This document shows, in pieces, positions 35,922-43,527 of a stretch of 64,000 nt of DNA. Every line of letters begins with the position of its first letter. Within the stretch, counting starts at the first letter, position 1. Source of the DNA: Desulfomicrobium sp. UBA5193 (GTDB lineage: Bacteria > Desulfobacterota > Desulfovibrionia > Desulfovibrionales > Desulfomicrobiaceae); assembly GCA_002412965.1 (NCBI GenBank), contig DHWB01000002.1, forward strand, positions 12,240 to 76,239, given 5' to 3'. The translations under genes and the position numbers were made by a program. Under the pieces are notes generated by a model. That model worked only from the letters and a program-made list of their open reading frames with translations, made no database searches and was not told the DNA's origin.

Positions 35922-36442
35922 TGGATCTGGAACGCGCAGAAACAGTGAGCCTCGTCCTGGGACAGGAATTTCTGACCTGGCTGTGGTTTGCCAGTGAAAC
36001 AAGCAATGGGCTTTTTCGGACAAAGGATGGCGAAGCGTTCTCCGTGACGGTGGAGCAGAAGGTCTCGGTCCAGGGTGGCGAAGGCGAAGCCAAGGAGACC
36101 GCCGTGTGCAGCGGCCCCATGGCCGAATTGCGCGAGGCCCGCATGGGCCTGAAGACTGGAAAGAAGGTCAACAAGGCCAAGGTGCGTGTCGAAAAAGACG
36201 AGGTCAGCTGGCAGGTGTCCCTTGATGCCGCGAACTTCACCTTGCAGGGCCTCAAGACGCCCAAGGTGGAGATGAAGCTGGAAGAAGGCGAAGATCCGGA
36301 CGGACGCATTCTGGAAAAGATCTATCTGCTCGAAAAGTGCATGGATTTTCTGGATGTCGTCTTCGCGCGCTTCCTGGACCTGCGCTTCGGCCCGCAGTGG
36401 AAGGCGGAAACGGAGCGCCTGCGCAAATGGCTCGAAAACTGA
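35921..36442 (+). CDS. RdgC-like protein, probable C-terminal part as a separate gene
   Basis: The 173-residue protein includes GKKVNKAKVRVEKDEVSWQVSLDA and a later hydrophobic EKCMDFLDVVFARFLDLRF. These parallel the GKVVTKLALDW...QFVM and final helical regions of full-length RdgC in order and spacing. It also has a WLWFASE segment near the N-terminus. GGGAGG lies 6 bases before the ATG at 35921, which overlaps the TGA of the preceding gene, in the -1 frame relative to it. I read the pair as a split RdgC translated by coupling. A sequencing frameshift or an unrelated partner protein is the alternative. Confidence 0.6.
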   Translation: MDLERAETVSLVLGQEFLTWLWFASETSNGLFRTKDGEAFSVTVEQKVSVQGGEGEAKETAVCSGPMAELREARMGLKTGKKVNKAKVRVEKDEVSWQVSLDAANFTLQGLKTPKVEMKLEEGEDPDGRILEKIYLLEKCMDFLDVVFARFLDLRFGPQWKAETERLRKWLEN

Positions 36443-36495
36443 CCCGCTGAACAAGGTCCATCCAGTCCATTTCGTCCATACCGTCCACCCAAACG

Positions 36496-36532
36496 CAAAA
36501 TCGCCCCGGGACAACACCGTGCCCGGGGCGAT
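36496..36532 (-). terminator. Intrinsic terminator of the RHH-PilZ gene
   Basis: Perfect 11-bp arms (ATCGCCCCGGG at 36500-36510 and CCCGGGGCGAT at 36522-36532) with an 11-base loop. On the minus strand the stem is followed by TTTT. It may also end the rdgC-like transcript from the plus side. Confidence 0.8.
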
Positions 36533-36550
36533 AAACCATGCCCAAAAAGC

Positions 36551-37045
36551 TCAGTAGAGGTAGCTTTGCAGGGCCTGATAGCTGTCCAGATCGGCGTCAT
36601 CAAAGCTCGCGCCGACCTGATAGCTGTCGTGGGTCTGGAAAATCCGCTTGCCCTGGCACTGGATGGTGATGGGCCGATCTTCCTGCGGCAGGGCGAAGAC
36701 AACATCGAAACAGCCCAGCTCAGCGTCGCACAAGGCGCTGTTGTGTTCATTCTTGGGCACCATGAGGTTGATACCGCCCAGGGAGAGATTAGTGATCTTG
36801 CTGGCATGGAAATGCTTTGCCCCGCCGTTTTGACCGCTAATGATGGCCGGAATGGCTTTGTGTTGACGCGGGAATCTGCGCCTGTCCTGCAACAGAATCT
36901 CCTGCCCGGCCTGAGATGCGATAAACTCCTGCAAAATGGCGTCAATAAAGCCGGAAAGGGTGACCTTGTTCTTCTTCGCTATTTTTTTCAGCGACTTGCT
37001 GAATTCTTCCGTTGTCCGAAAACTGATCATCGTGTCTTTGGCCAT
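36551..37045 (-). CDS. Ribbon-helix-helix / PilZ fusion protein
   Basis: The 164-residue protein starts with a ribbon-helix-helix-like segment (MISFRTTEEFSKSLKKIAK followed by TLSGFIDAILQEFI, residues 6-42). The rest is a PilZ domain with the c-di-GMP motif RRFPR at 56-60 (RxxxR) and NLSLGG at 86-91 (N/DxSxxG). PilZ domains bind cyclic di-GMP through exactly these residues. A DNA-binding fold joined to PilZ suggests a c-di-GMP-dependent transcription factor (inference). The RHH half could instead serve only for dimerisation. It is monocistronic with its own terminator, and divergent from the BMP transporter operon. Confidence 0.78.
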   Translation of the reverse strand: MAKDTMISFRTTEEFSKSLKKIAKKNKVTLSGFIDAILQEFIASQAGQEILLQDRRRFPRQHKAIPAIISGQNGGAKHFHASKITNLSLGGINLMVPKNEHNSALCDAELGCFDVVFALPQEDRPITIQCQGKRIFQTHDSYQVGASFDDADLDSYQALQSYLY

Positions 37046-37392
37046 GTATCCTCCGTATCAGTGCACGAAACTACCAAGCGAATGTAAGACACTATGATAA
37101 AAACGTGCCGAGTCCATCGATACTCTTTTATTTCAAGATATTAAAGAACTTTGTTCGATGACGGGCAAGCTTCTGCCTACGTATTTTGTCTGACTTTTTC
37201 GGATTTTTCACGGAGATGTCAACATCTGTCTGACATTTGTCCATTTTATATGGATGGCGCAGAGGTTTCCTGCCTGTTGCCAGCCTTCGGGGTATTGGCT
37301 ATGTGCCATGTGCTTGGTGCCCTCCCCATGATCGGGCATTGTGCCTGTCGGGACACTCTACTCTTGCAGAACCACATTACGGAGGACGGATG
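37046..37392. promoter_or_regulatory. 347-base divergent region upstream of the BMP transporter operon
   Basis: There is no gene here. An inverted repeat ATGTCA-N9-TGACAT lies at 37216-37236, overlapping the perfect palindrome GATGTCAACATC (37215-37226). TGTCTGAC occurs twice (about 37188 and 37226). About 150 bases downstream of the repeat form a GC-rich leader before the ribosome site GGAGG at 37381. Transporters of purine nucleosides are often riboswitch- or repressor-controlled, but I do not recognise a named riboswitch here. Confidence 0.45.
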
Positions 37393-38448
37393 ATGCGAAA
37401 ATGTTTGCCCATGTTCCTTTTGGCCCTGCTGGCCTTGGGATCGACCTGCTTCGCCGAAGATTTGAAAGTAGGCTTTGTCTATGTCTCGCCGGTGGGCGAC
37501 GCCGGATATTCTTATGCCCATGACCAGGGTCGCCTGGCCGTGGAAGCCATGGACGGCGTGACCACGTCCTTTGTCGAATCCGTGGCCGAAGGCCAGGACT
37601 CCGAACGCGTCATCATGAACATGGCCCGCAAGGACTATGACATCATCTTCGCCACCAGCTACGGCTACATGGACCCCATGCTCAAGGTGTCCAAGGAATT
37701 TCCCAAGGTCAAGTTCCTGCATTGCTCCGGCTACAAGAACTCCGAGAATATGGCCAATTATTTCGGGCGCATCTACCAGGCCCGTTACCTGACCGGCATG
37801 GTCGCCGGAGCCATGACCAAAGCCAAAGTGCTCGGATACGTGGCCGCGTTCCCCATTCCCGAAGTCATCCGCGGCATCAACGCCTTCACTCTGGGCGCGC
37901 AGGCCGTGAACCCGAACGTCCAGGTCCGCGTGGTCTGGACCAAGACCTGGTATGACCCGGCCACGGAAAAGGAAGCCGCCAAATCCCTGCTCGACGTGGG
38001 CTGCGACGTCATCGCCCAGCATCAGGATTCTCCCGGCCCGCAGGAAGCGGCCGAGGAGCGTGGGGTTTATTCCGTTGGTTACAATACCGACATGGCCAAG
38101 TTTGCTCCCAAATCCCACCTGACCGCCGCCATCTGGAACTGGGGTCCGTTTTACACGGAGATGGTCCAGCAGATCAAAGACGGCACCTGGAAGAGCCAGT
38201 TCTACTGGTACGGGCTCGACAAGGGTATCGTCGACATCGCTCCCTTCGGCGCCATGGTTCCTGCCGAAGTGCAGAAGACCGTGCTGGCCAAAAAGGCTGA
38301 AATCGCCTCCGGCGCATACAAGGTCTTCACCGGCCCCATCAAGGATCAGGCAGGAGCCGAAAAGGTCGCAACCGGCGTAACCATGGCCGACGCGGACCTG
38401 CTTGGATTCAACTGGTTCGTGCAGGGCGTCGTAGGCACCCTGGAATAA
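37393..38448 (+). CDS. BMP-family ABC transporter substrate-binding protein
   Basis: The 351-residue protein has a signal peptide (MRKCLPMFLLALLALGSTCFA, cleavage about residue 21; no lipobox Cys at the cleavage site). The BMP/PnrA fold follows: KVGFVYVSPVGDAGYSYAHDQG, FATSYGYMDPMLKVSKEFPKVKFLHCSGY, NYFGRIYQARYLTGMVAGAMTK and DVIAQHQDSPGPQ. Related proteins bind purine nucleosides. GGAGG is 7 bases before the second of two adjacent ATGs, which I take as the start. It heads a five-gene operon with two permeases, a phosphoribosyltransferase and an ATPase. Confidence 0.9.
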   Translation: MRKCLPMFLLALLALGSTCFAEDLKVGFVYVSPVGDAGYSYAHDQGRLAVEAMDGVTTSFVESVAEGQDSERVIMNMARKDYDIIFATSYGYMDPMLKVSKEFPKVKFLHCSGYKNSENMANYFGRIYQARYLTGMVAGAMTKAKVLGYVAAFPIPEVIRGINAFTLGAQAVNPNVQVRVVWTKTWYDPATEKEAAKSLLDVGCDVIAQHQDSPGPQEAAEERGVYSVGYNTDMAKFAPKSHLTAAIWNWGPFYTEMVQQIKDGTWKSQFYWYGLDKGIVDIAPFGAMVPAEVQKTVLAKKAEIASGAYKVFTGPIKDQAGAEKVATGVTMADADLLGFNWFVQGVVGTLE

Positions 38449-38461
38449 GGGCCGATCATCC

Positions 38462-39526
38462 ATGTTTGAATTCTCTGCCGTGAGACGACAGGAGCCCTTG
38501 GGATGGGGCTCCTGTCTTGTTTTTTTCGCCGCGCTTGGACTGGCGTTCGCGCTCGGCGGGGCTCTTCTGGCCGTGCAGGGCAAACCGGCCTTGACCGGCT
38601 TGTGGCTGCTGGTGGAAAGCGCCTTCGGATCACGGCACGCCCTTGAAGACTGCTTGATCAAGGCCATCCCCATTTTTCTATGCTCTTTAGGCGTGGGCCT
38701 GACTTTCCGCCTGCAAATCTGGAACATCGGGGCCGAGGGCCAGTTCGCCCTGGGCGCAGTGGGTGCGACCTGGGCGGCCCTGACATTTCCCCAGTGGCCC
38801 TGGTACGCCCTGCTGCCGACAATGCTGCTCTGCGCATCCCTGACCGGGGCGCTGTGGGGCGTCATCCCGGCGGTGCTGCGTCTTAAACTCAAGGCCAACG
38901 AGATCATTGTCACCCTCATGCTCAATTACGTCGGCATCCTCATTCTGGACTTCCTCGTCTACGGAATCTGGAAGGACAAGGGCAGCTTCGGCTTTCCCAT
39001 GACCAGCGAGTTCGTGCCCGCCGCCGTGGTGGCGCGCATCGGCGACACGCGCCTGAACTGGGGACTTCTGCTCTGCCTGGTGATCGGGGTGCTGATGACA
39101 ATTTTTCTGCGCTCCACCCGCCTGGGATACGAACTGCGGGCCTGCGGCGAAAACGTGCGCGCGGCCCGCTACGCCCGCATGCCCTACGGGCTGCTGGTGA
39201 TCCTGGTTATGGCCGTGAGCGGCGCCCTGGCCGGGTGGGCCGGGTTCCTGGAAGCCTCCGCCATCTTGCAGCGCCTGCAGCCAAGCATCATGTCCGGTTA
39301 CGGGTACACGGCCATTGTCGTGGCCTGGCTGGCCAATCTGAACCCCGTAGTCATCGCGCTGGCCTCCTTTCTGCTGGCGGGCCTGCGCGTCGGCATGGAG
39401 ACCCTGCAGCTCGACCTGCAGATCCCGGCGACTTTCGGCGGCATCATGGAAGGCGGCATTCTGTTGTCCGTGCTCGCCGGGGGGTTCTTTTCCAGATTTC
39501 GCCTGCAGCTGCGGAGGCTCGGATGA
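38462..39526 (+). CDS. ABC transporter permease (YufP/BmpB type)
   Basis: The 354-residue inner-membrane protein has about 8-10 hydrophobic segments. It carries the branched-chain-amino-acid/sugar-type permease core TFRLQIWNIGAEGQFALGAVGATW and LRLKLKANEIIVTLMLNYVG, as in YufP-like nucleoside permeases. It pairs with the next gene as a heterodimer. Its stop overlaps the next start (ATGA). The ribosome site is weak. Codons 9-20 of the gene form a strong intrinsic-terminator hairpin, so expression is probably lower than that of the binding protein. Confidence 0.9.
   Translation: MFEFSAVRRQEPLGWGSCLVFFAALGLAFALGGALLAVQGKPALTGLWLLVESAFGSRHALEDCLIKAIPIFLCSLGVGLTFRLQIWNIGAEGQFALGAVGATWAALTFPQWPWYALLPTMLLCASLTGALWGVIPAVLRLKLKANEIIVTLMLNYVGILILDFLVYGIWKDKGSFGFPMTSEFVPAAVVARIGDTRLNWGLLLCLVIGVLMTIFLRSTRLGYELRACGENVRAARYARMPYGLLVILVMAVSGALAGWAGFLEASAILQRLQPSIMSGYGYTAIVVAWLANLNPVVIALASFLLAGLRVGMETLQLDLQIPATFGGIMEGGILLSVLAGGFFSRFRLQLRRLG
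38487..38526 (+). terminator. Intrinsic terminator hairpin inside the start of the permease gene
   Basis: GACAGGAGCCC (38487-38497) pairs perfectly over 11 bp with GGGCTCCTGTC (38506-38516) around an 8-base loop, followed by TTGTTTTTTT. It lies 39 bases after the binding-protein stop but within the first codons of the permease frame, so it can act as partial terminator or 3'-end stabiliser in mid-operon. Confidence 0.75.
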
Positions 39527-40443
39527 CCCCCGAAATTCTGCTTGCCCTGCTGGCGGCTACGGTCCAGGCAGGGACCCCGATTCTCTACGCTACGTTGGGC
39601 GAAATCCTGACCGAGAAAGGCGGTATCCTGAACCTGGGCGTGGAAGGGATGATGCTCGTCGGCGCCCTGGTCGGCTTCCTGACCGCCCTGCACACGGGTT
39701 CGCCCACGCTCGCCTTCGTGGCCGGAGGGCTGGCCGGCGCGGGCATGGCCGCCCTGCACGGCGTTGTGTGCATCTGGTTTCTGGGCAATCAGGTGGTCTC
39801 GGGTCTGGCCCTGACCATCTTCGGCACCGGTCTGGCCGGATTTTTCGGAACGCCCTACGTCGGGCGCACCGCGCCCGGTTTCGATAAATTCCCGTTGCCC
39901 GGCTTCAGCGAACTGCCGGGCCTGGGTACGATCTTTTTCCAGCAGGACGCCCTAGTCTACGTCTCGTACCTGATCCCCCCGCTCCTGTGGGCCTTCTTCC
40001 GCTTCACCCGCTGGGGCCTTGGCATCCGCGCCGCAGGGGAGAGCCCTGCCGCGACTCGGGCCGCCGGACTGAACGTCCTGGGCTATCGATGGGCGGCGCT
40101 CTTGGGCGGAGGAATGCTGGTCGGGCTTGGCGGCAGCTACCTGAGCCTGGCCTACACCCACCTGTGGACCAACGGCCTCAGCTCCGGACGCGGCTGGATC
40201 GCGGTGGCCCTGGTCATCTTCGCCTTCTGGCGTCCGAGCCGGGCCATGCTCGGGGCCTATCTTTTCGGCGGGGTCATGGCCTTCCAGCTCCGCCTGCAGG
40301 CCATGGGCACGACCCTGCCCTCCTCCATCCTGCTCATGTTGCCCTATGTATTGACCATCGCGGCCCTGGCGCTGTCGTCATGGCGCGGCGAACGCACCGA
40401 CGCCCCGGCCGCGCTCGGTGTGAACGTGGAACCCTCTGAATAG
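39523..40443 (+). CDS. ABC transporter permease (YufQ type)
   Basis: The 306-residue membrane protein starts LLALLAATVQAGTPILYATLGEILTEKGGILNLGVEGMMLVGAL, the standard opening of the second permease of BMP-type transporters. Further helices include LGNQVVSGLALTIFGTGLAGFFG and a GLGIRAAGESPAATRAAGLNV cytoplasmic coupling loop. The ATG at 39523 overlaps the first permease stop; upstream codons in this frame belong to antisense or overlapping coding and are not used. It should form the channel with the 38462 permease. Confidence 0.92.
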   Translation: MTPEILLALLAATVQAGTPILYATLGEILTEKGGILNLGVEGMMLVGALVGFLTALHTGSPTLAFVAGGLAGAGMAALHGVVCIWFLGNQVVSGLALTIFGTGLAGFFGTPYVGRTAPGFDKFPLPGFSELPGLGTIFFQQDALVYVSYLIPPLLWAFFRFTRWGLGIRAAGESPAATRAAGLNVLGYRWAALLGGGMLVGLGGSYLSLAYTHLWTNGLSSGRGWIAVALVIFAFWRPSRAMLGAYLFGGVMAFQLRLQAMGTTLPSSILLMLPYVLTIAALALSSWRGERTDAPAALGVNVEPSE

Positions 40444-40452
40444 GATACATTT

Positions 40453-40938
40453 ATGACTGAAAACAGATACCAGCGCACCTATCCCATCTCCTGGGATCAG
40501 CTGCACCGTGATTCCAAAGCCCTGGCCTGGCGCCTCCTGGACAAGGATTTCTTCAAAGGCATCATCGCAGTGACCCGTGGCGGCCTCGTGCCCGCGGCCA
40601 TCATCGCCCGCGAGCTGGACATCCGGCTGGTGGATACGATCTGCGTGTCCAGCTATGACTGGAAAAACCAGAAGGGCGAGGTCAAGCTTTTAAAGGGCAT
40701 CGAAGGCAACGGCGAAGGCTGGCTCATCATCGATGATCTGGTCGACACCGGCCGCACGGCCAAGCTCATCCGCGAGCTGCTGCCCAAGGCCCATTTCGCC
40801 TCCATCTACGCCAAACCCGCCGGCCGCCCGCTGGTGGACACGTTCGTCACCGAGGTCAGCCAGGACACCTGGATCCTCTTCCCTTGGGACACGGAATCGC
40901 AGTTCGTGCAGCCCATCGCCGGGATGCGGCAGGGATAG
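40453..40938 (+). CDS. gpt: Xanthine-guanine phosphoribosyltransferase
   Basis: The 161-residue type I phosphoribosyltransferase has the PRPP-binding motif LIIDDLVDTGRTAK, the AVTRGGLVPAAIIAREL phosphate loop and WILFPWDTE near the C-terminus, as in E. coli Gpt (152 residues). It converts xanthine, guanine or hypoxanthine plus PRPP to the nucleotide. It sits between the permease and ATPase genes of a nucleoside-type transporter, so imported purines are probably trapped as nucleotides. This also strengthens the purine assignment of the transporter (inference from linkage). Confidence 0.92.
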   Translation: MTENRYQRTYPISWDQLHRDSKALAWRLLDKDFFKGIIAVTRGGLVPAAIIARELDIRLVDTICVSSYDWKNQKGEVKLLKGIEGNGEGWLIIDDLVDTGRTAKLIRELLPKAHFASIYAKPAGRPLVDTFVTEVSQDTWILFPWDTESQFVQPIAGMRQG

Positions 40939-40941
40939 GAC

Positions 40942-42444
40942 GTGACAGCTTCAGTGCCAGCGGTCAGCCTGCGCGGCATCACCAAGGTCTTCGGCGCGGT
41001 GCGGGCCAACAACGACATCAGCCTCGACATCCATGCGGGCCGGATCAAGGCGCTGCTCGGCGAAAACGGGGCGGGCAAGAGCACGCTCATGTCCATCCTG
41101 GCCGGTCATTATCTCCCCGACAGCGGCGAGATCCTCATCGACGGCCAGCACCGCACACTGCGCTCCACCAAGGATGCGATCATGGCCGGAATCGGCATGG
41201 TCTATCAGCACTTCATGCTCGTGGAAGCCATGACCGTAGCCGAGAACGTTTTCCTCGGCCAGGAGCCGGGCTTTTTCCTTTCGCCGCGCGCCATGCAGGA
41301 ACAGGTCCGGGTTCTCGGCCAGGGCTTCGGCCTGGATGTGGATCCGGCCGCCCGCGTGGCGGACCTGTCCATGGGCGAGAAGCAGCGGGTGGAGATCCTG
41401 AAGCTGCTGCAGCGCAAGAGCCGAATCCTCATCTTCGACGAGCCCACGGCCGTGCTCACCCCCCAGGAAGCCGAGCAACTCTTCGGAGCCCTGCGGAGCA
41501 TGGCGGCGCAAGGCAAGGCCATCGTCTACATCTCCCACAAACTCGGCGAGGTCATGGCCCTGGCCGACGAGATCGCCATCCTGCGACGCGGAGAAGTGGT
41601 GGACGAGGTGCCGGCCAGCGAGGTGCATTCGCCCTCCGACCTGGCCCGGCGCATGGTCGGACGGGAGGTGCTGCTTGAAGTGCGGCGCGACCCCGTGGAG
41701 TTGCGCCAGAACGTGCTGCGCATGGAGAACGTGGGCTCCGGGATCCTGCGCGAAGTTTCGCTCAGCCTGCGGCAGGGAGAGGTCCTGGCCGTGGTCGGCG
41801 TGGCCGGCAACGGCCAGAAGGATCTGGTCGAAGCCATCTGCGGCCTGAGCGAACCGGATAAGGGCGAGATCACCGTGCTCGGCAAGAGCTGGAAGAACTT
41901 TTTCTCCGATCCGTCCTGGCAGGGGGGCCTCAGCTACATCCCCGAAGACCGCATGGGCCTGGCGGTTTGCCGGGGCATGGACCTGGTCGACAATTTTCTG
42001 CTGACCACCCGCCAAGGGTACTCCTCATCCATCTGGCTGCAGCGCGACAAGGCCAGAACCGTGGCCGAGGAGCTGGTCCGGCAGTTCAAGGTTTCCCCGC
42101 CCGACGTGTCCTGTCAGGCCCGCCAACTCTCCGGCGGCAACCTGCAGAAGATGGTCCTGGCGCGGGAATTCCACCGCAGGCCGCGCCTCATCGTGGCCGA
42201 GCAGCCCACCCAGGGCCTCGATGTCTCGGCCATCGAGGAGGTCTGGACCACCCTGCTGGCGGCCCGCGAGGAAGCGGGAATCCTGCTGGTCACGGGCGAC
42301 CTGTCCGAGGCCCTGGCCCTGGCCGATCGCATCGCGGTCATGTACGGTGGCCGCATCGTCGACACTTTTGCCGCCGACGACCAGCATCGCGTTGACCGCA
42401 TCGGCCAGATGATGGCGGGCATGAAACCGGATGCCGACGACTGA
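40942..42444 (+). CDS. ABC transporter ATP-binding protein, two ATPase domains (YufO type)
   Basis: The 500-residue protein consists of two tandem ABC domains, as in RbsA/YufO-type importers. The first has Walker A GENGAGKST, signature LSMGEKQRVEI and Walker B ILIFDEPTA. The second has a degenerate Walker A (GVAGNGQKD), signature LSGGNLQK and Walker B LIVAEQPTQGLD. The degenerate second site is normal for this subfamily. The start is GTG at 40942, 3 bases after the gpt stop. It powers the permease pair encoded upstream. Confidence 0.92.
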   Translation: MTASVPAVSLRGITKVFGAVRANNDISLDIHAGRIKALLGENGAGKSTLMSILAGHYLPDSGEILIDGQHRTLRSTKDAIMAGIGMVYQHFMLVEAMTVAENVFLGQEPGFFLSPRAMQEQVRVLGQGFGLDVDPAARVADLSMGEKQRVEILKLLQRKSRILIFDEPTAVLTPQEAEQLFGALRSMAAQGKAIVYISHKLGEVMALADEIAILRRGEVVDEVPASEVHSPSDLARRMVGREVLLEVRRDPVELRQNVLRMENVGSGILREVSLSLRQGEVLAVVGVAGNGQKDLVEAICGLSEPDKGEITVLGKSWKNFFSDPSWQGGLSYIPEDRMGLAVCRGMDLVDNFLLTTRQGYSSSIWLQRDKARTVAEELVRQFKVSPPDVSCQARQLSGGNLQKMVLAREFHRRPRLIVAEQPTQGLDVSAIEEVWTTLLAAREEAGILLVTGDLSEALALADRIAVMYGGRIVDTFAADDQHRVDRIGQMMAGMKPDADD

Positions 42445-43090
42445 GATTCCCGAATCATCCCAGCGCATCAACGTGCAGGCCGCCGGACGGACCTGGCTGC
42501 TGGAGCGTCCGGCGGATCTGGAGTCGCTCTGGCAGTCCATGGACGAGGACGATCCGAAGGCCGAGGAGCACATCCCCTATTGGGTGGAGCTCTGGCCCGC
42601 GACATTGGCCCTGTGCGGCTGGCTGGCCCGGCAGGAGCTGCGCGGGCGCAGATGCCTGGACCTCGGCTGCGGGCTGGGGCTGTCCGCCCTGCAGGCCTCA
42701 AGCCTGGGCGCACAGGTGGTGGGCATGGACTTCGAGCGTGCCGCCCTGCGCTTTGCAGCCAGAAACGCCCGCATAAACGCCGTCGCCTCACCGCTCTGGG
42801 TTTGCATGGACTGGAACTGGCCGGGATTTAAACCCGCTTCCTTCGACCGTATCTGGGGGGGCGACGTTTTTTACGAGCAGAGATTTTTCGATCCCCTGGA
42901 GAAGCTCCTGCTGCACTGCCTGGCCCCCGGAGGCCGGGTCTGGTTCGGTGATCCCGAGCGGAGCGTATCCAATACAGTTTGGGCCAGGTTCATCCGTCGG
43001 GGCTGGCAGGTCAAGAATCAGGGCCGTGAGGTGGTTCCCTATGACCAGGCGCAAATGACGGTCAATGTCTGGGAACTCTCCCGTCCGTAA
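42431..43090 (+). CDS. SAM methyltransferase, Nnt1/METTL-type (possible protein-lysine methyltransferase)
   Basis: The 219-residue protein has PYWVELWPATLALCGWL before SAM motif I (CLDLGCGLGLSALQAS), VVGMDFERAALRFAARNA as the acidic strand, and an IWGGDVFYE post-motif in place of NPPY. This WxxxxWP...GG/SDxxY pattern is that of the Nnt1/METTL20 group, which includes ETF-beta lysine methyltransferases. It overlaps the ABC ATPase gene by 14 bases and is followed by nikR. The substrate is unproved. Confidence 0.75.
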   Translation: MPTTEIPESSQRINVQAAGRTWLLERPADLESLWQSMDEDDPKAEEHIPYWVELWPATLALCGWLARQELRGRRCLDLGCGLGLSALQASSLGAQVVGMDFERAALRFAARNARINAVASPLWVCMDWNWPGFKPASFDRIWGGDVFYEQRFFDPLEKLLLHCLAPGGRVWFGDPERSVSNTVWARFIRRGWQVKNQGREVVPYDQAQMTVNVWELSRP

Positions 43091-43107
43091 AGTTGAAAGG
43101 AGGAAGC

Positions 43108-43527
43108 ATGGGTCAGACTATTCGCTTCGGAGTCTCGCTTGACTCCGAGCTGCTGGAAAAATTCGACGCGCTGTGCGAGGAGCGCTGCTATCAGACCCGC
43201 TCCGAAGCCATCCGCGACCTGATCAGGGGCACCTTGGTGCAAAAGGAATGGGAAGACCTGAACAAGGAGATGGTCGGCACCCTGACCCTGGTCTATGACC
43301 ACCATCACTCCGATCTGGCGCAGAAGATGACCGAAATCCAGCACTCCTCGCTCGATGTGATCGTCACCTCGCTGCATATCCACCTCGACCACCACAACTG
43401 CATGGAAGTGCTCATCCTGCGCGGTCCGGGCCAGGACATCAAGGCCACGGCCGAGCGGCTCATCTCGACCAAGGGTGTGAAGCACGGCAAGCTGAGCCTG
43501 GCCACCACCGGACAGGACCTGACCTGA
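43108..43527 (+). CDS. nikR: Nickel-responsive repressor NikR
   Basis: The 139-residue protein has an N-terminal ribbon-helix-helix (IRFGVSLDSELLEKFDALC) and a C-terminal ACT-like domain. The four square-planar nickel ligands are all present: His79, His90, His92 and Cys98 (IQHSS, LHIHLDHHNC), aligned with E. coli His76/87/89/Cys95. GGAGG upstream fixes the ATG at 43108. Its TGA overlaps the folE2 ATG (TGATG). No nickel transporter gene is in the window; hydrogenase-related uptake genes are the expected targets. Confidence 0.95.
   Translation: MGQTIRFGVSLDSELLEKFDALCEERCYQTRSEAIRDLIRGTLVQKEWEDLNKEMVGTLTLVYDHHHSDLAQKMTEIQHSSLDVIVTSLHIHLDHHNCMEVLILRGPGQDIKATAERLISTKGVKHGKLSLATTGQDLT

Noticed and set aside
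37240..37390. Purine or xanthine riboswitch before the transporter operon
   Set aside because: The context invites it, but I could not match any conserved core, so it is reported only as an unidentified leader.
37246..38925. 559-codon minus-strand ORF opposite the BMP protein and permease
   Set aside because: Antisense shadow; the plus strand has a signal peptide, ribosome sites and family motifs.
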